From the NCBI GenBank assembly GCA_022822245.1, contig JAJECB010000257.1:1-10604 (forward strand): 10,604 bases of DNA, given 5' to 3'. Shown here piece after piece: positions 7,040-10,604 of the stretch. The translations under genes and the position numbers were made by a program. The stretch is from Gammaproteobacteria bacterium (GTDB taxonomy: Bacteria > Pseudomonadota > Gammaproteobacteria > HK1). How positions within the stretch are numbered: the stretch's first letter is position 1; each line of letters opens with the position of its first letter. The notes below the pieces were generated by a model. That model did not search any database and had not been told where the DNA came from. It worked only from the letters and a program-made list of their open reading frames with translations.

Positions 7040-7060
7040 TTCTTCCGCATCAGTAATAAT
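7034..7060 (+). promoter_or_regulatory. Candidate promoter of the DUF4242 gene
   Basis: TTGCAA (7034-7039) matches the -35 consensus at 4 of 6 positions. AT-rich TAATAAT (7054-7060) stands out in this GC-rich DNA as a possible -10. The spacing of 14-15 nt is shorter than the usual 17, so this is a weak call. The -35 candidate overlaps the right end of the 72-bp palindrome. Confidence 0.25.
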
Positions 7061-7098
7061 CCGGAGCGGCAGTTCCTCAGGAAACGGGAGAAATCAGG

Positions 7099-7383
7099 AT
7101 GCCGAGATATGTCATCGAGCGCGACATCCCCGAGGTCGGCACCTTCGAGCGCGAGGCGCTTCGCGAGGCGGCCGGGAAGTCCAACGGCGTGCTGGCCGAC
7201 ATGAAGGCGGAGAAGAAGAACATCCAGTGGGAGCACAGCTACGTCGCGGGGGACAAGACCTTCTGCATCTACCTCGCCGACGGAGAGGAGCTCATCCACG
7301 AGCATGCGGAGAGAAGCGGGTTCCCGGCGAGCGTCGTCACCGAGGTGCGAAAGATGATCGACCCCGTCACCGCCGAAGGGTGA
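7099..7383 (+). CDS. DUF4242 family small protein
   Basis: This 94-residue cytoplasmic protein starts PRYVIERDIPEVGTF, the opening typical of DUF4242 (SCO4226-like) proteins. These have a ferredoxin-like alpha/beta fold; the Streptomyces coelicolor member SCO4226 has been described as a nickel-binding protein. Here possible metal or redox residues are H46 (WEHSYV), C56 (FCIYLA), H67 and H69 (LIHEHAERSGFPA). Whether they bind metal is inference. The length is usual for the family. The ATG at 7099 is supported by GGGAG (7086-7090) 8 nt upstream. The gene stands alone: divergent from the transporter and convergent with the acyl-CoA synthetase-like gene, whose stop is 39 nt away. Its leader is unusually rich in hairpins. 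The physiological role is unknown. Confidence 0.9.
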   Translation: MPRYVIERDIPEVGTFEREALREAAGKSNGVLADMKAEKKNIQWEHSYVAGDKTFCIYLADGEELIHEHAERSGFPASVVTEVRKMIDPVTAEG

Positions 7384-7422
7384 AGCCGGAGCCGACGCCG
7401 CTTCCGGGGCGGCTCGAGCGGC

Positions 7423-8946
7423 CTAGCCGGAGGCGGTCTCGGCCCACCGCGACTTGACCGCGTCGCGGTCGACTTCCCCGCTCTCGTCGCGGGGGAGCGC
7501 GTCGGTGAACGCGACGTGCTGCGGGCGCTTGAAGCGGGCGATGCGCGAGCCGACGTGGTCGATGACCTGCTCGGCGGTGAGTCCCCCCGCGGTCTCGACG
7601 ACGGCCATGATCCCCTCGCCCCACTTGCGGTCCGGCACCCCGAACACGCACACCGCGCTCGCCTCCGGCAGCTCCATGATGGTCGTCTCGACCTCGGCGG
7701 GATAGACGTTCTCGCCGCCCGGCTTGATGAGCTCCTTCTCGGGCTTGCGCTTGACGTAGTGGAGGTACCCGTCTTCGTCGAAGCGGCCGACGTCGCCGGT
7801 GTGGTGCCATCCCCCCCGGAAGGTGTGCTCGTTGACCTCGGGCTGATCGAAGTAGCCCTGGAAGACGGTGGGCCCGCGGGCGAGGATCTCGCCGGGGGTC
7901 CCGGTCGGGACGTCGCGGTCGTAGTCGTCGACCACCCGCACCCGGCACACCGGCCCCGGGATCCCGGCCGCGCCCGGCCGCTCGCGGAAGCGCTGCAGCG
8001 TCACCCACCCGGTGGTCTCGGTCTGCCCGAAGCCGCTCCAGAACTCGGCCCCGGTCTCCGCGTACAGGCGCTCGATCGTGTCCGGCGCGTCGAGCCCGTT
8101 CACGATGCGTAGCGACTCGAGCGCGCTGCCCAGCTCCTTCGCCTGGTCGAGGATGCTGACCAGCACCGGGGGGAAGTCGCTGATGAAGCTGAGGCCGTGG
8201 AGGTCGATGAGACGGACCGCCTCGGCCGGGTCGAAGCGGGGCATCACCACGTTCTGCCCCCCCGCGTGCATCACCGCGAGCCCGCTGCCGAGGGCCGCGA
8301 TGTGGAACAGGGGGAGGGCCAGGAGGTTTCCGTCGGCGGGGACGAGCTCCATGGCAGCGGCGGTCTGGAGGTTGGAGGTGACGACGTTGGCGTGGGTGAG
8401 CACGGCGCCCCGCGGGATGACGTCGACCGCCGCGGTGGGAATGATCGCGAACGGATCGTCGCCCACCACCTCGGGACGGTCGGCCGTCTCGCCCGCGGCC
8501 CGGAGCTCGTCGAACGCGATCCATCCCGCGCGCGGCTCGCCATCGACCTGAGCCTTGAGGGTTACTTCTTCGAGCCCCGCTCCGTCCGCCGGAAGCACCT
8601 CGTGATACGTCTCGTCGATGACGAGAGCGCGCGGCCGGGCCCGCTGGCAGGAACGCGCGACCTCGTCCGCCGACAGCCTCCAGTTGAGGGGATAGGGGAC
8701 GATCCCCTGGCGCGCGCACGCGAAGTAGAGCTCGAAGTAAGCGGCGGAGTTCTGGGCGATGACGAGTACTCGGTCTCCCTTGCCGAGTCCCGCTTCGGCG
8801 AGCCCTGTCGCGAGGGCGTCCACCCGGTCCTTGAGGGCGGAGAACGTGAGGGCGTCGCCGCTCTCGGTGACGAGCGCCCGCCGGCCGGGGAAGCAGCCCG
8901 CGTTGCGAGCGAGGAGGTCGTAGACGGTGAAGCTCTGAACGTGCAT
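7423..8946 (-). CDS. Divergent acyl-CoA synthetase-like enzyme (AMP-binding family)
   Basis: This 507-residue protein has the class I adenylate-forming fold, whose members activate carboxylic acids as acyl-AMP and usually pass them to CoA. Conserved parts are SGFGQTETTGW (304-314, the A5 motif), GWHHTGD (379-385, A7, with ribose-binding D385), the hinge region VKRKPEKELIKPGGENVYPAEVE (398-420) and a C-terminal subdomain. Two core motifs deviate. The glycine/serine/threonine-rich P-loop, normally like TSGTTGxPKG, reads IPTAAVDVIPRGA (169-181). The A10 motif, normally PRTxxGK, reads PRDESGEVDR (485-494), placing E491 where the catalytic lysine is expected; K498 lies seven residues later. I recall a natural subfamily with TAAV..PRGA motifs, so it may be active with altered chemistry. 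The start is ATG at 8946, where the fold begins; no good Shine-Dalgarno precedes it. The substrate is unknown. The gene lies 98 nt downstream of hspQ. Confidence 0.9.
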   Translation of the reverse strand: MHVQSFTVYDLLARNAGCFPGRRALVTESGDALTFSALKDRVDALATGLAEAGLGKGDRVLVIAQNSAAYFELYFACARQGIVPYPLNWRLSADEVARSCQRARPRALVIDETYHEVLPADGAGLEEVTLKAQVDGEPRAGWIAFDELRAAGETADRPEVVGDDPFAIIPTAAVDVIPRGAVLTHANVVTSNLQTAAAMELVPADGNLLALPLFHIAALGSGLAVMHAGGQNVVMPRFDPAEAVRLIDLHGLSFISDFPPVLVSILDQAKELGSALESLRIVNGLDAPDTIERLYAETGAEFWSGFGQTETTGWVTLQRFRERPGAAGIPGPVCRVRVVDDYDRDVPTGTPGEILARGPTVFQGYFDQPEVNEHTFRGGWHHTGDVGRFDEDGYLHYVKRKPEKELIKPGGENVYPAEVETTIMELPEASAVCVFGVPDRKWGEGIMAVVETAGGLTAEQVIDHVGSRIARFKRPQHVAFTDALPRDESGEVDRDAVKSRWAETASG

Positions 8947-8960
8947 GGACGGATCGCCGA

Positions 8961-8983
8961 CTCTCGAAGGGAACTTCGGAGAG
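8961..8983 (-). promoter_or_regulatory. Leader hairpin upstream of the acyl-CoA synthetase-like gene
   Basis: CTCTC plus GAAG (8961-8969) pairs with CTTC (8974-8977) and GAGAG (8979-8983), giving a 9-bp stem with one bulged G and a 4-nt loop. It is 15-37 nt before the start codon of a gene that lacks a clear Shine-Dalgarno. No U-tract follows on the minus strand, so it is unlikely to terminate hspQ. A role in translation control is possible but unproven. Confidence 0.4.
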
Positions 8984-9044
8984 CTTAACACCGACCCGGC
9001 GTGGGTGGGCGGAGGGCGGGCGGGCCCCCGACGAGGGGAGAAGG

Positions 9045-9377
9045 TCAGTGCCGGGCGCGGAGGTGGAGCACGTACGTGCCGTTCTCGAGGGCGCTGAACG
9101 TCTCCTGCACCTGGGGATGGTCGATGGGGCGGGGGTCGTCCTCGCGCAGCAGGTTCTGCTCTGACACGTAGGCGTTGTAGTGGCCCTGGGCGTTCTCGGC
9201 GAAGAGGTGGTAGAAGGGCTGGTCCTTGGAGGGACGCACCGCGGCGGGGATGGAGTTCCACCATTCCTCGGAGTTCGCGAACTCCGGATCCACGTCGTAG
9301 ATGACCCCCCGGAAGGGATAGATGCGGTGGCGGACGATGTCCCCGATCCGAAATCTCGCGCGACGCTCGATGCCCAT
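9045..9377 (-). CDS. hspQ: Heat shock protein HspQ (YccV-like)
   Basis: This 110-residue protein matches the HspQ/YccV family: FRIGDIVRHRIYPFRGVIYDVDPEF (9-33), EEWWNSIP (37-44), QPFYHLFAEN (53-62), YVSEQNLL (70-77) and the basic C-terminus YVLHLRARH. E. coli HspQ (about 105 residues) is a heat-shock protein that binds hemimethylated DNA near oriC and acts as a substrate and specificity enhancer of Lon protease. The start is ATG at 9377, supported by GGAAGG (complement of 9383-9388) 5 nt upstream. An in-frame ATG at 9401 would add eight residues but has no Shine-Dalgarno and overlaps the probable -10 box. HspQ lies between NAD kinase (upstream) and the acyl-CoA synthetase-like gene, all on the minus strand, with its own likely promoter. 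Confidence 0.93.
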   Translation of the reverse strand: MGIERRARFRIGDIVRHRIYPFRGVIYDVDPEFANSEEWWNSIPAAVRPSKDQPFYHLFAENAQGHYNAYVSEQNLLREDDPRPIDHPQVQETFSALENGTYVLHLRARH

Positions 9378-9399
9378 GCTCGCCTTCCTCTCGAGTTTC

Positions 9400-9429
9400 A
9401 TTATGGGGGCGATGCGGGCGCGTTTCCAC
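9400..9429 (-). promoter_or_regulatory. Candidate hspQ promoter, heat-shock (RpoH) type
   Basis: Read on the minus strand, GTGGAAA (complement of 9423-9429) matches the RpoH -35 CTTGAAA at 5 of 7 positions. After 14 nt comes CCCCATAA (complement of 9401-9408), close to the RpoH -10 CCCCATNT with only the last T differing. The same DNA also scores as sigma70: TGGAAA, 17 nt, CATAAT (5 of 6 at -10). Transcription would begin near 9393, just upstream of the HspQ ribosome-binding site. HspQ is an RpoH-dependent gene in E. coli, which fits. Confidence 0.5.
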
Positions 9430-9440
9430 CGGGGCCGGTG
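9427..9440. repeat. Inverted repeat beside the hspQ promoter
   Basis: CACCGG (9427-9432) and CCGGTG (9435-9440) form a near-perfect dyad separated by two bases, touching the -35 side of the probable hspQ promoter. It could be part of the termination region after NAD kinase or an operator site. Nothing in the sequence decides between them. Confidence 0.35.
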
Positions 9441-9462
9441 AACGGCGCGGGGAGGGGGCGGA

Positions 9463-9477
9463 GGCGGGCGCCCCGCC
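9463..9477 (-). terminator. GC hairpin directly after NAD kinase
   Basis: GGCGGG (9463-9468) and CCCGCC (9472-9477) make a 6-bp stem with a 3-nt loop, beginning 2 nt past the NAD kinase stop codon on the minus strand. No U-run follows, so intrinsic termination is uncertain. The position and the independent hspQ promoter support a transcription-unit boundary here. Confidence 0.35.
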
Positions 9478-9479
9478 CG

Positions 9480-10241
9480 TCAGGGCCGGAACTGCTCGTT
9501 CAGGATGCGTTCTTCGAGGTTGCGTTCGGGATCGAAGAGCAGCCGCATCTCGATCTCCCGGTCCTCCTGGATCTCGACCGACACCACGTCCCGGGTCTCG
9601 CGCGCGTCCGGACTCGCGCTCACCGGGCGCTTCTCGGGATCGAGCACGTCGAAGCGCACGCGAGCCTCGCGGGGAAGCAGCGCCCCGCGCCAGCGTCGGG
9701 GGCGGAACGGGCTGATCGCGGTGAGCGCGAGCACGCCGGCGCTCAGGGGAAGGATCGGGCCGTGGGCGGAATGGTTGTACGCGGAGCTGCCTGCCGGGGT
9801 GGCGACGAGGATGCCGTCGCAGATGATCTCGTCCATCCGTACCCGGCCGTCGATCGAGACCCGGATCTTCGACGCCTGCCCGGTCTGGCGGTGGAGCGAT
9901 ACCTCGTTGATGGCGAGAAGCTCCACGTCCGCTCCCCCGAGACGGCTCGCCTTCATGCGGAGCGGGCTCAGGGTCGTGGAAGTGGCCCGGCGGAGCCGCT
10001 CGGCGAGCCGGTCTTCCTGGAACGCGTTCATGAGGAAGCCGACCGTGCCGCGGTTCATGCCGAATATGGGGATCCCGAGCTGCATGTACCGATGCAGCGT
10101 ATCGAGCATGAACCCGTCTCCGCCGAGGGCGACGATGACGTCCGAACCCTCGACGGGATGCTCTCCATAGCGGCGGGCGAGGTCCCGGGCGGTGTCCCGG
10201 GCGTGGTCCGCGGCGAGGAACGCGATGCGCTCAACCGCCAT
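9480..10241 (-). CDS. nadK: NAD kinase
   Basis: The enzyme phosphorylates NAD+ to NADP+ in the cytoplasm and is normally essential. The 253-residue product has the family motifs in order: GGDG at 40-43 with catalytic D42 ([12 protein letters not shown]), [12 protein letters not shown] (61-72), INEVSLHRQ (111-119) and [21 protein letters not shown] (142-162). The remaining sequence ([39 protein letters not shown]) closely follows alphaproteobacterial NAD kinases of about 255 residues. The start is taken as ATG at 10241, overlapping the upstream gene's stop by 11 bases; a TTG at 10253 in the same frame would add four residues. Neither has a clear Shine-Dalgarno, so coupled translation with the upstream gene is likely. 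A GC hairpin follows the stop. Confidence 0.95.
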   Translation of the reverse strand: MAVERIAFLAADHARDTARDLARRYGEHPVEGSDVIVALGGDGFMLDTLHRYMQLGIPIFGMNRGTVGFLMNAFQEDRLAERLRRATSTTLSPLRMKASRLGGADVELLAINEVSLHRQTGQASKIRVSIDGRVRMDEIICDGILVATPAGSSAYNHSAHGPILPLSAGVLALTAISPFRPRRWRGALLPREARVRFDVLDPEKRPVSASPDARETRDVVSVEIQEDREIEMRLLFDPERNLEERILNEQFRP

Positions 10242-10604
10242 CGGGGCCGGCAAAGTGCTTGTAGAGGTCGATGAGCTCCTTCGGCTTGAACCCCACGATG
10301 ATGAGCTCGTTGCCCGGGTAGAGCGTCACGTCGGGGTCCAGCGTGAGTCGGCCGAGCTCGCGGTTGTAGACGATCGTCTCGCGTGACTTGCGATGGATCA
10401 TGAGGCCGAACGGCGAGCTCGATCGGTCCTCGAGCACCTCGTCCGCGTCGGGGGGGACCGCGACCCGGTAGGTGTCCGTCCGGCCTTCGATGGTGAGCCG
10501 CACTCCCCGGGCGAAGGTCTCGGTCACTCCCTTCTGGATGATGCCCCAGAGTCCCTGACGGTCCTCGGGCGTGACGGCGTGGACATAGAAGACGTCATGC
10601 TCGT
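10231..10604 (-). CDS. Unrecognised protein coupled to NAD kinase (N-terminus beyond right edge)
   Basis: The frame is open from the right edge to a TGA at 10231-10233, showing the last 123 residues. A GTG at 10527 lies inside it, but the frame continues upstream with sensible protein composition ([20 protein letters not shown]), so the true start is probably outside the window. I do not recognise the family. The visible part is soluble, mixed alpha/beta and charged, with no membrane segment. [15 protein letters not shown] and [12 protein letters not shown] weakly recall the opening and closing motifs of a LysM repeat, but they are about 80 residues apart, too far for one such domain. It overlaps NAD kinase by 11 bases, so the two are almost certainly co-transcribed. 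No function is assigned. Confidence 0.8.
   Translation of the reverse strand, partial: EHDVFYVHAVTPEDRQGLWGIIQKGVTETFARGVRLTIEGRTDTYRVAVPPDADEVLEDRSSSPFGLMIHRKSRETIVYNRELGRLTLDPDVTLYPGNELIIVGFKPKELIDLYKHFAGPDGG

Noticed and set aside
7384..7422. Possible terminator in the 39-bp gap between the DUF4242 and acyl-CoA synthetase-like genes.
   Set aside because: Only a 5-bp GC stem can be drawn and no U-tract follows on either strand.
9026..9038. CCCC/GGGG hairpin after hspQ considered as a terminator.
   Set aside because: The stem is only 4 bp with no U-run on the minus strand, which is expected by chance in DNA this GC-rich.
9378..9401. Alternative HspQ start at 9401.
   Set aside because: That ATG has no Shine-Dalgarno and lies within the probable -10 box, whereas 9377 has GGAAGG at 5 nt spacing.
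8947..9429. N-terminal extension of the acyl-CoA synthetase-like protein by 161 residues.
   Set aside because: It overlaps hspQ in another frame and the enzyme fold begins at the ATG at 8946.

Overview
The window is GC-rich, gene-dense chromosomal DNA. It fits a proteobacterium, most likely an alphaproteobacterium. The best clues are an NAD kinase with the alphaproteobacterial sequence style ([37 protein letters not shown]-terminal [12 protein letters not shown]) and a small HspQ-type protein. This placement is inferred from recalled family resemblance, not from a search. No rRNA, tRNA or CRISPR array was seen.

Layout, left to right. (1) Positions 1-998, minus strand: a D-alanine--D-alanine ligase whose C-terminus lies beyond the left edge. 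(2) 999-1470: a 472-bp divergent intergenic region carrying a 186-bp palindromic, MITE-like element (1161-1346) with perfect 24-bp inverted ends. (3) 1471-5468, plus strand: a three-gene cluster of a eukaryotic-XPP-like aminopeptidase P, a fold-type I PLP aminotransferase and a LACTB2-like metallo-beta-lactamase-fold hydrolase. The last two overlap by 4 bases. The set suggests peptide and amino-acid turnover. (4) 5534-6808, minus strand: a UMF1/Atg22-type major facilitator, convergent with the cluster. (5) 6809-7098: a structured divergent spacer with a 13-bp tandem repeat and several hairpins. (6) 7099-7383, plus strand: a small DUF4242 protein. (7) 7423-10604, minus strand, in transcription order: an unknown protein (N-terminus beyond the right edge), NAD kinase overlapping it, hspQ behind what looks like a heat-shock-type promoter, and a divergent acyl-CoA synthetase-like enzyme.

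Most genes are ordinary housekeeping or catabolic functions. The items worth a second look are the palindromic element, the acyl-CoA synthetase homologue with a rewritten P-loop motif and Glu at the expected catalytic Lys, the hairpin-rich leader before the DUF4242 gene, the probable RpoH promoter of hspQ, and the unrecognised protein coupled to NAD kinase. I saw no convincing new multi-gene defence or mobile system.
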